NCBI RefSeq assembly: GCF_007827275.1 | Contig: NZ_VISE01000001.1 | Span: 1,612,001-1,676,000, forward strand | Source of the DNA: Gillisia sp. Hel_I_86 | Lineage (GTDB): Bacteria > Bacteroidota > Bacteroidia > Flavobacteriales > Flavobacteriaceae | DNA length: 64,000 nt | Direction of reading: 5' to 3' | Shown here: in pieces, positions 53,272-62,293 of the stretch | Layout of the letters: each line of letters begins with the position of its first letter | Numbering within the stretch: the stretch's first letter is position 1 | Position numbers and translations under genes: made by a program | Notes under the pieces: generated by a model | Database searches by the model: none | The model's input: only the letters and a program-made list of their open reading frames with translations | Told to the model about the DNA's origin: nothing

Positions 53272-54297
53272 TTATATATCCTCAAGAGCTTCTTCTTTAC
53301 TCTGTATTCTAGCCTTTCTATTTAATTCTTCCATCTCTTCTTTGAATTCCGTTTTGGAATTTTCAGAATTCTTTTGCCTCCTTATCTCATCTTCGTAATA
53401 GTTTTTATCCACATAAGTTATTTTTAAATCATAATTTTGAAAATAACAATATGTGACATATTTGGAATTTTTACGGATGAGATAATTTCCAATAGTTTCT
53501 CTAGTTTTTTGATCTTTAAAATTTTTATAATCTCCAGCAAATAATCCCATTTCACTTCGGCCAATTCGGAATTTATTTTTAATTCTTGAAGGAATATAAT
53601 TTTCCCAATCTTCTAATGAATAGACTAAATCCTTATTAATCTCCTCATCTTGAGATGGAACTTCATTTATAATAATCTTAGTCCTAGCATCTTTATTTAA
53701 TTCTATCTTTTTTGCTAAACCAAAACGAGTAGTTTTTTCACCTTTATTTTGCTCATAATTGTATTTTTTTACTCCATTATCAATTAATGAAGATGGAACA
53801 TTTTCCGGAACGCCATTGTTAAGATACAGATAATGGACTGGATCATAATCGGAATTTGGAACCGTCTGTTTTTGATAATATTTATCTTTTTGAACTAGAG
53901 CGGGTAAATTATATTTTGTGTAAAAAAGATTATATGGTGAATATTCCTGAGTGGCTAGTAACGGTTCTAATTTAGCTAAAAGAGTAATTTTTCTTAATTT
54001 GTTATTTTCAAAAGTTTCTTTGAAATACATTGAGAAACCATCAAGATCATAAAATAAAGAATCTTCTGTTTGGCTAATTTTTCTTTGTTTAATTAAAGTG
54101 TCTACAACCCTGTTAAAATCCCTCTCATTCATATCAATCCAGAATGCTGAAAAAATTTTAGGTTTATTTTTAAAGTTTTTCTGAAATTCAAGATTATAAT
54201 TTTCACTATGAGTTTCTTTTGAACTAGAACTATTTTTATTATTACAAGAGATTAAAAATATAGAAACTAGTATTAGAAGCTTTTTTATGTAAGTCAT
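53272..54297 (-). CDS. lipoprotein of unknown function
   Basis: A 341-residue protein with a lipobox (MTYIKKLLILVSIFLISC). The mature part is long, charged and probably alpha/beta (FNRVVDTLIKQRKI, DLDGFSMYFKETFENNKLRKITLLAKLEP repeated-like FRIGRSEMGLFAGDYKNFKD) with a Lys/Glu-rich C-terminal helix. No family recognised. The start is only about 20 bases from the cassette end, so it probably depends on a promoter outside the cassette. Confidence 0.75.
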   Translation of the reverse strand: MTYIKKLLILVSIFLISCNNKNSSSSKETHSENYNLEFQKNFKNKPKIFSAFWIDMNERDFNRVVDTLIKQRKISQTEDSLFYDLDGFSMYFKETFENNKLRKITLLAKLEPLLATQEYSPYNLFYTKYNLPALVQKDKYYQKQTVPNSDYDPVHYLYLNNGVPENVPSSLIDNGVKKYNYEQNKGEKTTRFGLAKKIELNKDARTKIIINEVPSQDEEINKDLVYSLEDWENYIPSRIKNKFRIGRSEMGLFAGDYKNFKDQKTRETIGNYLIRKNSKYVTYCYFQNYDLKITYVDKNYYEDEIRRQKNSENSKTEFKEEMEELNRKARIQSKEEALEDI

Positions 54298-54325
54298 ATT
54301 TTGTTTATATAATATTTGCCAACGG

Positions 54326-56015
54326 CAGTCTGTCTAAAAACATGGTTGACAATGGTTTTATTGTCCTAAAATACGTTTTTTAAGGCTGTATGGCATGGTG
54401 CCAGCAAAACTTTGCGTTATATTGGAAAAGGAAACTAGTTCTTAAAAAGCGGTAAAATCGCGCTATTAAGCCCAAAATTTTATCAAACAAGGTATTGCTA
54501 CCTTCTTGTAGGGCTTTATGGCCTATCAGGTTAATGATCCTTTTGAGGTTGTAGGCAATAAAGATGAAGCCTACATCTGCAGAGGCCCTTTTCTTTCCTT
54601 TTTTGGTAAGGATATGGTCAAACCCCCATTGCCTTTTCATGGTTCCAAATGGGTGTTCCACAATGGCCTGCCTGCGGCGGTAGAGTTCTTTTTCTTGTTC
54701 CATGTTTTTTCGGTTCTCCTCGTAGAATGGCGCAAAGACATTCCGGGCAAGGAGCCTTCCATTTTTTGCCCTGGTGCACAGGTCTCGCACGGGGCACCCC
54801 TTACAGGCCTTTGTTTTGTATTGTTTGAACTTACTTTGGTTGGGCTTGCCTTGATGGTTTGTATAAAAGTTGCCGTTGGTCTTCAGGGCGTGTCCCTGTG
54901 GGCAGGTATACTGGTCCTGTTGTTGGTCGTAAATGAAATTCTGTAGGTTGTAATCCGGGTGTGGTGCCGTGGATGCGGGCGCGGGAATGGCCACCATTGT
55001 TTTGATACCGAGCTTTTGAGCGGTTTCGAGTTCCGATCCTGTGTGGTAGCCTTTGTCAAAGAGTGCTGTAAAGGTATTGTTCCTGAGTATGGCCTTGGAC
55101 CTTCTTATCATATCGCCCATGGCCTTGGAGTCATTTCGGTTGGTGACCTGGTAATCAATAGGGATGCAGTGCAGGCCGTCCACAGTGGACTGTACGTTAT
55201 AGGCCACCTCGGTAATGTTCCCCCGCAGGACCATATGGCGGCTTTCCCCATCGGAAGTTGAAATTTGTTCTTCCCCGGTCTGCTCCAGTTGTTTTTTGAG
55301 CTTTGTATAATTTTCCCTTCGCTGGGCATGCTTTCGTATTTCTTTTTGGACCTCTTGTTTTTCAGTCTCCCCATCGGCCTTTGCCAGGTCCTGGTTGTAC
55401 TGATCGAGTTTGTTGTCGATATATTCCAGGTGGCGTTTTATCTTCTTTTCGTTGAAATTGTTCTTTTTACTGTTCTGTGCACGCAGTTTGGTACTGTCCC
55501 CGGCAATGATCCTACCGCCGATCAGTTTGAAGTTCATGGCCAGTTCCACCGTGGCGCGGAACACGTGTTTGATGGCCTTGGGGTTGTTTTTTCTGAAATT
55601 GGCAATGGTGTTGTGGTCGGGGGCAAGTTGGCCAAGGAGCCACATCATCTCCATATTTCGTTTGCACTCGCGCTCGAGGATCCTGGAAGAACGCAGGCGG
55701 TTCATATATCCATATAGGAACAATTTCAGGAGCGTTGCTGGATGATAGGCCGGCCTTCCGCCTTCGGGGAAATGTACCTTGAAGCCCATCTTTTCAAGAT
55801 CGAGGCCATCAACGAACACATCAATGGCTCGGACTTCGTTTTCTTGGTCAATGGCTTCATCCAGGGAAACTGGGAACAGGCTGGCTTGTTTACGGTCTTT
55901 GGGTATAATGAATTTCATACCTAAAAGATACGGTTAAGCCTAACAATAGGAAACAGCTCAGCAAATAAGAAATCAACATAGTTATTAAGAAAGCAAGGGG
56001 TTTTTAGACAGTCTG
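54326..56015 (-). mobile_element. IS1182-family element, copy 3 (1690 bp)
   Basis: Identical by eye to copy 1; duplication ACGG (54322-54325, 56016-56019) at the same point of the site border. Confidence 0.93.
54380..55918 (-). CDS. IS1182-family transposase (copy 3)
   Basis: The same 512-residue protein as at 17286-18824. Two identical copies 37 kb apart point to recent transposition or gene conversion. Confidence 0.92.
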   Translation of the reverse strand: MKFIIPKDRKQASLFPVSLDEAIDQENEVRAIDVFVDGLDLEKMGFKVHFPEGGRPAYHPATLLKLFLYGYMNRLRSSRILERECKRNMEMMWLLGQLAPDHNTIANFRKNNPKAIKHVFRATVELAMNFKLIGGRIIAGDSTKLRAQNSKKNNFNEKKIKRHLEYIDNKLDQYNQDLAKADGETEKQEVQKEIRKHAQRRENYTKLKKQLEQTGEEQISTSDGESRHMVLRGNITEVAYNVQSTVDGLHCIPIDYQVTNRNDSKAMGDMIRRSKAILRNNTFTALFDKGYHTGSELETAQKLGIKTMVAIPAPASTAPHPDYNLQNFIYDQQQDQYTCPQGHALKTNGNFYTNHQGKPNQSKFKQYKTKACKGCPVRDLCTRAKNGRLLARNVFAPFYEENRKNMEQEKELYRRRQAIVEHPFGTMKRQWGFDHILTKKGKKRASADVGFIFIAYNLKRIINLIGHKALQEGSNTLFDKILGLIARFYRFLRTSFLFQYNAKFCWHHAIQP

Positions 56016-56118
56016 ACGGTCTTGTTTAACGCAAGTGGCGTGGAATAGGGACGCGAACTTGTCGGCTTTGTTGTTTGTTAATTGGTCTCTAAAATATCAC
56101 TTTTTGTTCGAATACCCG

Positions 56119-56868
56119 CTATTTGCTGTTAAACGATGTTGTAGCCAGTGCTTTGGTAAGTAAAGATTTTATCAACTTATAAGGTTTCGGTGGAATGGTG
56201 CTTATTGAAAATTTGATTCCCCTATTGACACCTAAATAATAGCAGTTGTTATATTCTTTTAATTTCTCAACTTTCTCCAACCAAGTACTTATAGATCTAG
56301 CAATTATTATGGTTTTCTTTTCTTTTATAGCCTTATCTATTAGAAAGTATGAGTATTCAATCGATTTTAATCGTTCCTTATTAGTAATTATCCTTTTCTC
56401 AGAACTTTCAGAATGATAACCGTAGAGTTCAACAATAAAAATATTCTTAGATAAAGTTTTCCTTTTTAAAAGATTTTTATTTTTATCCTCATCGAAAATA
56501 AGATTTTTAAATACCTCATTCCACCAATTGTAGCCCGAGTGATTTTTGAATTTCGGATCTAAAAAATATAATGGATATTCTAAATTTTCAGAATCGTGTT
56601 TAAGATTTTTCTCAATAATTTCCTCTAAACCGTTTTCAATAGTTTTGATATCATTTTTTTCTTCTCCGCTTTTCCCTGGATTTCCGAGCAGAAAATATAT
56701 CGGAGACTCTGGGTTTCCTAGAAAAGGTTCGGGATAATCAATTTCTGATATTTGTTTTTTGACATTATCGGAATATTGTTCATTGTGTTGGGTAATAACA
56801 CTCTGATCTATTTCAAGTATTTTATTCTTGTTTTTAAGATTTAAATTTAACCACGGATTATTCTTCAT
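56119..56868 (-). CDS. unknown cytoplasmic protein with LLGNPG motif
   Basis: About 249 residues if read from ATG 56868 (MKNNPWLNLNLKN); an upstream ATG at 56883 lies almost on the site border. PESPIYFLLGNPGKSGEE resembles the glycine/asparagine loop of uracil-DNA-glycosylase-like folds, and KNIFIVELYGYHSESSEKR could be a second motif, but this is only a weak suggestion. The last residues (TSFNSK) and the TAG stop are encoded by the right half of site S22. Confidence 0.6.
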   Translation of the reverse strand: MKNNPWLNLNLKNKNKILEIDQSVITQHNEQYSDNVKKQISEIDYPEPFLGNPESPIYFLLGNPGKSGEEKNDIKTIENGLEEIIEKNLKHDSENLEYPLYFLDPKFKNHSGYNWWNEVFKNLIFDEDKNKNLLKRKTLSKNIFIVELYGYHSESSEKRIITNKERLKSIEYSYFLIDKAIKEKKTIIIARSISTWLEKVEKLKEYNNCYYLGVNRGIKFSISTIPPKPYKLIKSLLTKALATTSFNSK

Positions 56869-56889
56869 TATTTCTGATTGCATTGGCTA

Positions 56890-57016
56890 CAACGGTCTTG
56901 TTTAACGCAAGTGGCGTGGAATGGGGACGAGAACTTGTCGGCTTTGTTGTATTTTACTTGATCCCTAAAATAACACTTTTCACCAAATTGCCCGCTATTT
57001 GCTGTTAAACGATGTT
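56890..57016. repeat. array site S23
   Basis: Common type; variants GTGGAATGGGGACGAGAAC and GTTGTATTTTACTTGATCCC. Confidence 0.9.
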
Positions 57017-57588
57017 GTAAACTTTAGCGATATTTCTAAATTTGTTATTTAGTTGACTGCCTTTTTTTGTCATTTTTCGTGCTTTTAGAGTTTTATGAAG
57101 TCCAAGTTAAGTCAGTAAAAAGAATTTAAGGCATTCAATTTTTGTCATTTTTCATACTTGAGTAAAAGTCAGAATAATAACTTGAAATGCCTATTTTTAA
57201 TTTTCACGATCGAGTAAGAAATTCAGGTTTTTGCATTTAAACATCATCAATCCTAACTTCTTTTTTCCATATTTACTTTTCCAAATCTGAGTGAGAATTG
57301 TCTTTTTAATCTAAAAGCACCAAATTTTGTTTTCTCATATCTGCGTAAAGTTCAGTTTTTATTCTTTTTTATTCTTTTTTCTAATCTTGAATTTACTTTT
57401 TTGCGTCCGCTTGAGATTTTCCCAACCAATTTTAAGGCCTTCAAAATTATGCATTTTTCATCTTTTAAATTTATTCAAAACGGTCGGAATTGATTAAGTT
57501 TTGTTTATTCAAAAATTTTGATAAAGTCAGCGCAATAGTTGCGGGAGATTGGTCTTTTTAACGAAACTTTCTGTAGAGCTATTGTTTA
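57017..57588. other. gene-less cassette e
   Basis: Termini GTAAACTTTAGC and GCTATTGTTTAC are inverted. It has TTGAGTAAAAGTCAG, TCGAGTAAGAAATTCAG and CTGAGTGAGAATTG units and the palindrome variant CGCAATAGTTGCG. No credible frame. Confidence 0.75.
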
Positions 57589-57715
57589 CAACGGTCTTGT
57601 TTAACGCAAGTGGCGTGGAGTAGGGACACGTTTTTGTCGGCTTTGTTGTTTTTTACTTGGTCTCTAAAATAACACTTTTCACTACAATGCCCGCTATTTG
57701 CTGTTAAACGATGTT
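57589..57715. repeat. array site S24
   Basis: Common type; variant GGACACGTTTTTGTCGGC, CACTACAATGCCCGC. Next cassette: GTAACGCGTATG / CATATGCGTTAC. Confidence 0.9.
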
Positions 57716-57727
57716 GTAACGCGTATG

Positions 57728-58348
57728 TTATTTCGAAACGGTATTTATTATTCTCCAAACATACTCCTTACTGAATTCACCAAAAAATGAAACATATTCT
57801 CCATTTGGTGAAATGACAACAAAACTTGAACAAGGATAATGATGTTCAAAAAACAACTTTTCTGTTAATCCTTCTGGATCTTTAAACCATTTTATAATTC
57901 CCTCATATTTCTCTAACCCATCTTTATCTTTATATAGATAAATAGGAGAATTTGCATTTAATTGTAAAACACCTTTTTCTAATGTAGAAAACCAGTTTTT
58001 AAGTGATTCTTTTGTTGCATGTCCACCTGAATTACAGGGATCTTTTCCTGGATAGTAGACAATTATAATTGGTTTAGAAAAGTCAATTTTTATTAAAGAT
58101 TTATTTGAAATCAATGATTGATAAACTTCAATTTTTTCAATTTTCCCATATTCATTTCTCTCAATCAATTTCTTATGATTTAATGAATCAATTTGAATAT
58201 CAAGATATTCATTAGTGGATCTTTTTTGTCGAAATTTTGATTTTGTTATTTCTTGGTTATCTATGTCGAAGTATATGTATTCCTGTTTCGAAGATGAACA
58301 TGAATATATAATTAGTCCGATTAAAGTTATAGTTAGGATTTTTCTCAT
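57728..58348 (-). CDS. lipoprotein of unknown function
   Basis: A 206-residue protein with lipobox (MRKILTITLIGLIIYSC). The middle (KPIIIVYYPGKDPCNSGG) and C-terminal part (YPCSSFVVISPNGEYVSFFGEFSKE) recall a thioredoxin-like fold with two separated Cys, but the CxxC motif is absent. The ATG is about 8 bases from the cassette end, with no room for a promoter inside the cassette. Confidence 0.7.
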   Translation of the reverse strand: MRKILTITLIGLIIYSCSSSKQEYIYFDIDNQEITKSKFRQKRSTNEYLDIQIDSLNHKKLIERNEYGKIEKIEVYQSLISNKSLIKIDFSKPIIIVYYPGKDPCNSGGHATKESLKNWFSTLEKGVLQLNANSPIYLYKDKDGLEKYEGIIKWFKDPEGLTEKLFFEHHYPCSSFVVISPNGEYVSFFGEFSKEYVWRIINTVSK

Positions 58349-58356
58349 ATGCGTTA

Positions 58357-58483
58357 CAACGGTCTTGTTTAACGCAAGTGGCGTGGAGTTGGGACGCGAA
58401 CTTGTCGGTTTTGTTGTTTTTTACTTGGTCTCTAAAATAACACTTTTCACCACAATGCCCGCTATTTGCTGTTAAACGATGTT
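58357..58483. repeat. array site S25
   Basis: Common type with the marker GTGGAGTTGGGACG; identical by eye to S30, sharing the following lipoprotein cassette. Confidence 0.92.
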
Positions 58484-58496
58484 GGCAGCTGGCATT

Positions 58497-58874
58497 TTAT
58501 TCTTTTCTTAAAATATAAATGTCTCCGATAGAGTTCGTCAAGGTTAACTTACTATCTTGAAATTCATAATTCCAACTTCCATCTAACACAAGATTCGGAT
58601 CAAATTCAGCCGTAATAATTTGTCGTTTATTATCAAAAATTAGCGATTTATTTAGAACTGAAAATTCTCCAAAATAAATAGCTGGAAAATTAATTCTATC
58701 ACTTTCTCCTGAAAATTTGTTTTTGTTCAAATCAAGTTGGACGTTTGTTATCAACTCATCTCTTTCAAAAGTTCCAACATACTTACCATCAATATTTAAT
58801 TCGGAATTGTTTTCTTTACTACAAGCAAATGCTATAATTAAAACTCCGAAGCAGATTAAAAACTTTAGTTTCAT
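58497..58874 (-). CDS. small lipoprotein (cassette copy 1)
   Basis: A 125-residue protein with lipobox (MKLKFLICFGVLIIAFAC). The mature domain (DGKYVGTFERDELITNVQLDLNKNKFSGESDR...LDGSWNYEFQDSKLTLTN) looks like a small lipocalin-like or META-type beta-barrel with alternating strands. No family confirmed. Identical to 62859-63236. Confidence 0.8.
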   Translation of the reverse strand: MKLKFLICFGVLIIAFACSKENNSELNIDGKYVGTFERDELITNVQLDLNKNKFSGESDRINFPAIYFGEFSVLNKSLIFDNKRQIITAEFDPNLVLDGSWNYEFQDSKLTLTNSIGDIYILRKE

Positions 58875-58915
58875 AATTATCTTTTTTAATTTTTTTTATA
58901 AACTCTATAAACAGA

Positions 58916-59011
58916 TTAATCATCACTTCCAACTAAAATCAAATTTTCCTCATTTAGAAAATATATTTTCCAATCGACTTCTAAGTTAATACAATTGAAC
59001 TTTGATTCCAA
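58916..59011 (-). CDS. possible small protein upstream of the lipoprotein (doubtful)
   Basis: A frame ending LEVDWKIYFLNEENLILVG and SDD reads like protein, but the only start inside the cassette is TTG 59011. The frame continues open into site S26, where no natural start is expected. It may be a remnant or a gene missing its 5' end. Same sequence at 63278-63373. Confidence 0.3.
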   Translation of the reverse strand: MESKFNCINLEVDWKIYFLNEENLILVGSDD

Positions 59012-59048
59012 AGTATCTTCTTTATTCGATTTTTTCTTTGCTTGCTGC

Positions 59049-59175
59049 CAACGGTCTTGTTTAACGCAAGTGGCGTGGGGTAAGGACGCGAACTTGTCGG
59101 CTTTGTTGTTTTTTACTTGGTCTCTAAAATAACACTTTTCACTGGAATGCCCGCTATTTGCTGTTAAACGATGTT
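59049..59175. repeat. array site S26
   Basis: Common type, marker GTGGGGTAAGGACG; identical by eye to S4. Confidence 0.92.
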
Positions 59176-59720
59176 GCACCGCGTAGCGATCCTCGGAATA
59201 TGTTGTTTTGTTGCCAGCCTTTTTAAGTCATTTTGTTCTTTTCTGAATCTTGATTTTATTTTTCACGTCCGAGCAAGAGCCAGTTTTTTAATTTTTTTGT
59301 TCTTGATTATTTTTGTCATTTTTCTCGTCTTGGTTATTGTCAGAGTGGTAAATCTAAAGCTATTCATTTTATCCATTTTTCATGCTTGAGTAAAAGTCGG
59401 AATAATAAGCTGAATGCATCTATTTTTATTTTTTTTTACGCCCGAATAAAAGTTTGCGTACAGATTTTAAAAATTCTCAAGTATTTCTTCTTCTTTTCAT
59501 TTATTCTTTATCTAATCAAAATCCGCGGACTGATTTTAAGAGCATCCAATTTTCACGTTTTTCATCTTTTTAAATTTTTCCCGTAAACCTTGCGGTTGAG
59601 TGGTTTTTCTTTTAACTAAAATCTTGAAAAAGTCAACGCAACAGTTGCGGGAGATTGGTTTTTATCAATTAAAACTTCAAATATGTTCTTTACGAGATTT
59701 TGTTTCTGAGCTATGCGTTG
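59176..59720. other. gene-less cassette a, copy 2
   Basis: Same as 21554-22098 apart from about two bases (TTCTTGATT versus TTCTTACTT). Followed by a site of a different type than copy 1. Confidence 0.75.
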
Positions 59721-59849
59721 CAACGGTCTCGTATATCGACAAGTGGCGCGGAATTATGGATGCGGATTTGTCGGCTTAACTGTTTTGTTTGTTATGGAAA
59801 CTAATTTAGTACTTTTCTATTAAACCCGCCATTTGCGATATACGTTGTT
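59721..59849. repeat. array site S27 (third type)
   Basis: CAACGGTCTC, arms GTATATCG / CGATATAC, ending GTTGTT. Interior close to S17/S18. The arm change on one side is matched on the other, although it destroys the GTT/AAC bases that define integron core sites. Confidence 0.9.
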
Positions 59850-59862
59850 ATACCGCGTTAAA

Positions 59863-60165
59863 TTACAAATCTCTCTTTAATTTTTCGGGATCTTTTCTGG
59901 TGTCAAATATTGTAACAATATTTATTTTTTCTTCGTTGAAACTATAAAATAGAGTTGTCTGTTTTGTTATTACACATCTTCTTAACCCCTTTTCTTTTGT
60001 GGATTCCGGGAATATTTCTGGTTGCTCTTTTATGATTTCAATATTTCTATCTAATTTTTGAACGAACTCAGATTTTACTTTGTAAGACCATTTTTTAATC
60101 AAATATTCAAATAGGTCTTCTAGTTTTTCTTTCGCAATATCTGATGTAACTACAGTTCTACTCAT
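59863..60165 (-). CDS. RelE/ParE-family toxin
   Basis: A 100-residue protein: DIAKEKLEDLFEYLIKKWSYKVKSEFVQKLDRNIEIIKEQPEIFPES...LRRCVITKQTTLFYSFNEEKINIVTIFDTRKDPEKL is the ParE/RelE toxin fold common in Bacteroidota. It starts one base into the stop of the upstream antitoxin. Gyrase or ribosome-dependent RNA target cannot be told from sequence. Confidence 0.9.
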   Translation of the reverse strand: MSRTVVTSDIAKEKLEDLFEYLIKKWSYKVKSEFVQKLDRNIEIIKEQPEIFPESTKEKGLRRCVITKQTTLFYSFNEEKINIVTIFDTRKDPEKLKRDL

Positions 60166-60386
60166 TATCTATGTTTGGCCATAAATGATTCGTAGTCAGT
60201 GGTTTTTCCTTGTTCTATTTGTTTCCTTGCTTCTTTTATTTCCTTTTTTTGGTCAGAAGATAAATCCTCCCAAAAATCGGTAGTTTTTTCTTTTTTAAAA
60301 ATTTGTTGAATAGACTTAATGATCTTAGGATTATCAGTATTTAATAACAATTTTGCCAACTCTATCTTTTCAGCTTGAATATTCAT
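60165..60386 (-). CDS. antitoxin of the RelE/ParE pair
   Basis: About 73 residues from ATG 60386 (MNIQAEKIELAKLLLNTDNPKIIKSIQQIF); the TTG two codons earlier is rejected. C-terminal FWEDLSSDQKKEIKEARKQIEQGKTTDYESFMAKHR is typical of small antitoxins next to ParE-type toxins in this phylum. Confidence 0.88.
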   Translation of the reverse strand: MNIQAEKIELAKLLLNTDNPKIIKSIQQIFKKEKTTDFWEDLSSDQKKEIKEARKQIEQGKTTDYESFMAKHR

Positions 60387-60403
60387 AAGCAAGTCATTTC
60401 TAA

Positions 60404-60411
60404 CAAAAATA
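60404..60411 (-). promoter_or_regulatory. -7 box (TATTTTTG) of the RelE/ParE cassette
   Basis: Matches TAnnTTTG, 17 bases before the antitoxin ATG. Confidence 0.55.
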
Positions 60412-60462
60412 ATGAATATTAAATAAATTTAAGTTCAATTCTCACTGTTTTTAATGCGGTAT

Positions 60463-60588
60463 AACGGTCTTGTATAACGCAAGTGGCGTGGGGTTAGGAT
60501 GCGTATTTGTCAGTTTTGTTGTTTTTTACTTGGTCTCTAAAATAGCAATTTTAAGCAGATTACCCGCTATTTGCTGTTATACGATGTT
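60463..60588. repeat. array site S28
   Basis: Common interior but arms GTATAAC / GTTATAC, both changed together; variant TTGTCAGTTTTG. Confidence 0.9.
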
Positions 60589-60638
60589 GTAAAACGTTTT
60601 ATTACACAAAACTTATTTTGAAAATATAAAGGATAATT

Positions 60639-61469
60639 TTAATGGGTTAATTTATGTTTTTCTAATTCTAAACTCCATTTGCCATAGCCTAAATAATATG
60701 CATCTATCCAAAAATAAGCTTCATTTACATAGCTTTGGTTGCAGTCATATTCTGCGTATATTTTTATTCTTAATCCCTGATTTCCTAAATAACGGACAAT
60801 ACTTGGATTATATGTACTTCTTCTAACCAGCTCACATTTTGGGTCTTGCTGACTCAAAATTTGATTGATATAATCTATTGCTTTTTTGAATGATTCTTTT
60901 CTCCAATACTCCGAATATTCAAAATCTGTGATACGTTCCTTTATAATTATTTGTTTTGAAGATTCAACTTGCTCATTTGAATCTTTCCAATTATATATCC
61001 CAAGCTTATCAAATTCTTTAATATCAATTTGTTTTAATCCACTAAAAGACAATATAGGTGCATCTTTTAATGAATATACAATTGTATTAAATGGGTTGAT
61101 ATCTAAATATATTTTATTATCAACGGCTGAAGTTGCTATAAATTCAATCGTTTCGGAACTTACATTAGTTGAATAAAACTGAAATGATTGACTTTTCCAT
61201 TCCATTCCTTTACGTTTAAATAAAAGGATTATTTTTTTTGTATCAAAATTTATAAAATGATAGTTGATTGTCTCAACAGTTTTAGATTCAATATTTTTAT
61301 TAGAATCAATTTTTATTATCTCTGTTGCTCCACTTTTAAATATCAATATAGAATCCTTAATAGCTTTATTTTTTATTAAAAAAGTATTGCCACTATTGCC
61401 GTAACTACTAAAGCTAATTAATAATATTGAAATAATGGTTATTATTATAATGGGCTTAAATTTATTCAT
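60639..61469 (-). CDS. secreted protein of unknown function
   Basis: A 276-residue protein with signal peptide (MNKFKPIIIITIISILLISFSSYG). Contains NTFLIKNKAIKDSILIFKSGATEIIKID near the N-terminus and a C-terminal domain (CELVRRSTYNPSIVRYLGNQGLRIKIYAEYDCNQSYVNEAYFWID) with paired Cys. No family recognised. It follows the 213-residue gene in the same cassette by 31 bases. Confidence 0.7.
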   Translation of the reverse strand: MNKFKPIIIITIISILLISFSSYGNSGNTFLIKNKAIKDSILIFKSGATEIIKIDSNKNIESKTVETINYHFINFDTKKIILLFKRKGMEWKSQSFQFYSTNVSSETIEFIATSAVDNKIYLDINPFNTIVYSLKDAPILSFSGLKQIDIKEFDKLGIYNWKDSNEQVESSKQIIIKERITDFEYSEYWRKESFKKAIDYINQILSQQDPKCELVRRSTYNPSIVRYLGNQGLRIKIYAEYDCNQSYVNEAYFWIDAYYLGYGKWSLELEKHKLTH

Positions 61470-61500
61470 TGGATAATTTTTATTAAAATTGTAAATCTTG

Positions 61501-62142
61501 TTATCGTATAATTAAATTATTGACATAGAAATTTTCACCATCAGCATAAACTTCACAAGACCAATAACTCCTCACAGTGGCACCAAATCCATTTTGAGAA
61601 TCTACCCAAGAATTAATAAGATAATTGTTTTCACCTAAATTTTCAATATGATTTTTCTTTTCGAAAGTGCCAGGGAATTCTGCTGTTGAGGGCGATTTTA
61701 ATCTTTGCTCAACTTGAAGTGATGCAACATTGTAAGCTAAAATTGAATTCGATTTACCATCATCCAAAAATGTAAACCCGATAATTATGATTACAATAAT
61801 TCCAATTGTAATAGCTTTAGACGAGACCTTGAATTGATTATCCTCCTTTTTTAATTTGCTTTTTCTAATCCTGTTTTTTTCCTTATTTAGATTTTTTTCT
61901 TTTTTCCAATTTTTATCGGATGAGAAAATTCGCCATTGTCTCGGTGCAGATTGTGTTTTTTGAGCGTGTGCAATCTTCTTTTCCTCTAATAAACTTTTTA
62001 AAAATCCTGACGTTTTTTCTTTTTCTGAAATTATCCCTTCTTCAAACAAAATCTTATTAGCTTGACCTAATGTTATATAATTTTTATTCTGTTTGATCAA
62101 TTCAATGTTAATTGCATGAACTATTTCTTCTATTTTTGACAT
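61501..62142 (-). CDS. membrane protein with N-terminal winged-helix-like domain
   Basis: 213 residues: residues 1-75 look like a small helical DNA-binding or protein-interaction domain (ITLGQANKILFEEGIISEKEKTSGFLKSLLEEKKIAHAQ), then a Lys-rich linker, one membrane span (~110-126, AITIGIIVIIIIGFTFL) and an outer domain with VASLQVEQRLKSPSTAEFPGTFEKKN...SWVDSQNGFGATVRSYWSCEV, a conserved small domain I have seen in uncharacterised membrane proteins. The two genes may form a signalling or envelope unit; function unknown. Confidence 0.7.
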   Translation of the reverse strand: MSKIEEIVHAINIELIKQNKNYITLGQANKILFEEGIISEKEKTSGFLKSLLEEKKIAHAQKTQSAPRQWRIFSSDKNWKKEKNLNKEKNRIRKSKLKKEDNQFKVSSKAITIGIIVIIIIGFTFLDDGKSNSILAYNVASLQVEQRLKSPSTAEFPGTFEKKNHIENLGENNYLINSWVDSQNGFGATVRSYWSCEVYADGENFYVNNLIIR

Positions 62143-62166
62143 CGGATCTTTCTATAAAATGTTTTA

Positions 62167-62293
62167 CAACGGTCTTGTTTAACGCAAGTGGCGTGGAATA
62201 GGGACGCGTTCTTGTCGGCTTTGTTGTTTTTTAATTGATCTCTAAAATATTACTTTTTCCTGAAATACCCGCTATTTGCTGTTAAACGATGTT
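62167..62293. repeat. array site S29
   Basis: Common type; variants GACGCGTTCTTGTCGGC, CCTGAAATACCCGC. Confidence 0.9.

Larger units (their letters stand above)
54320..56140. repeat. array site S22, split by IS1182 copy 3
   Basis: CAACGG (54320-54325), IS, then 56016-56140; common type with variants CTAAAATATCAC and TGTTCGAATACCCGC. Its right half supplies the last codons and stop of the gene at 56119. Confidence 0.9.

Noticed and set aside
54518-55745. Plus-strand frames of 100-150 codons opposite the IS1182 transposases
   Set aside because: They are complementary-strand shadows of the conserved transposase gene, with no ribosome-binding site or independent conservation.
58916-59179. 87-codon gene starting in site S26
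   Set aside because: The first ~43 codons are the repeat read backwards and differ in the other copy of the cassette (different site); at most the last ~31 codons could be real.
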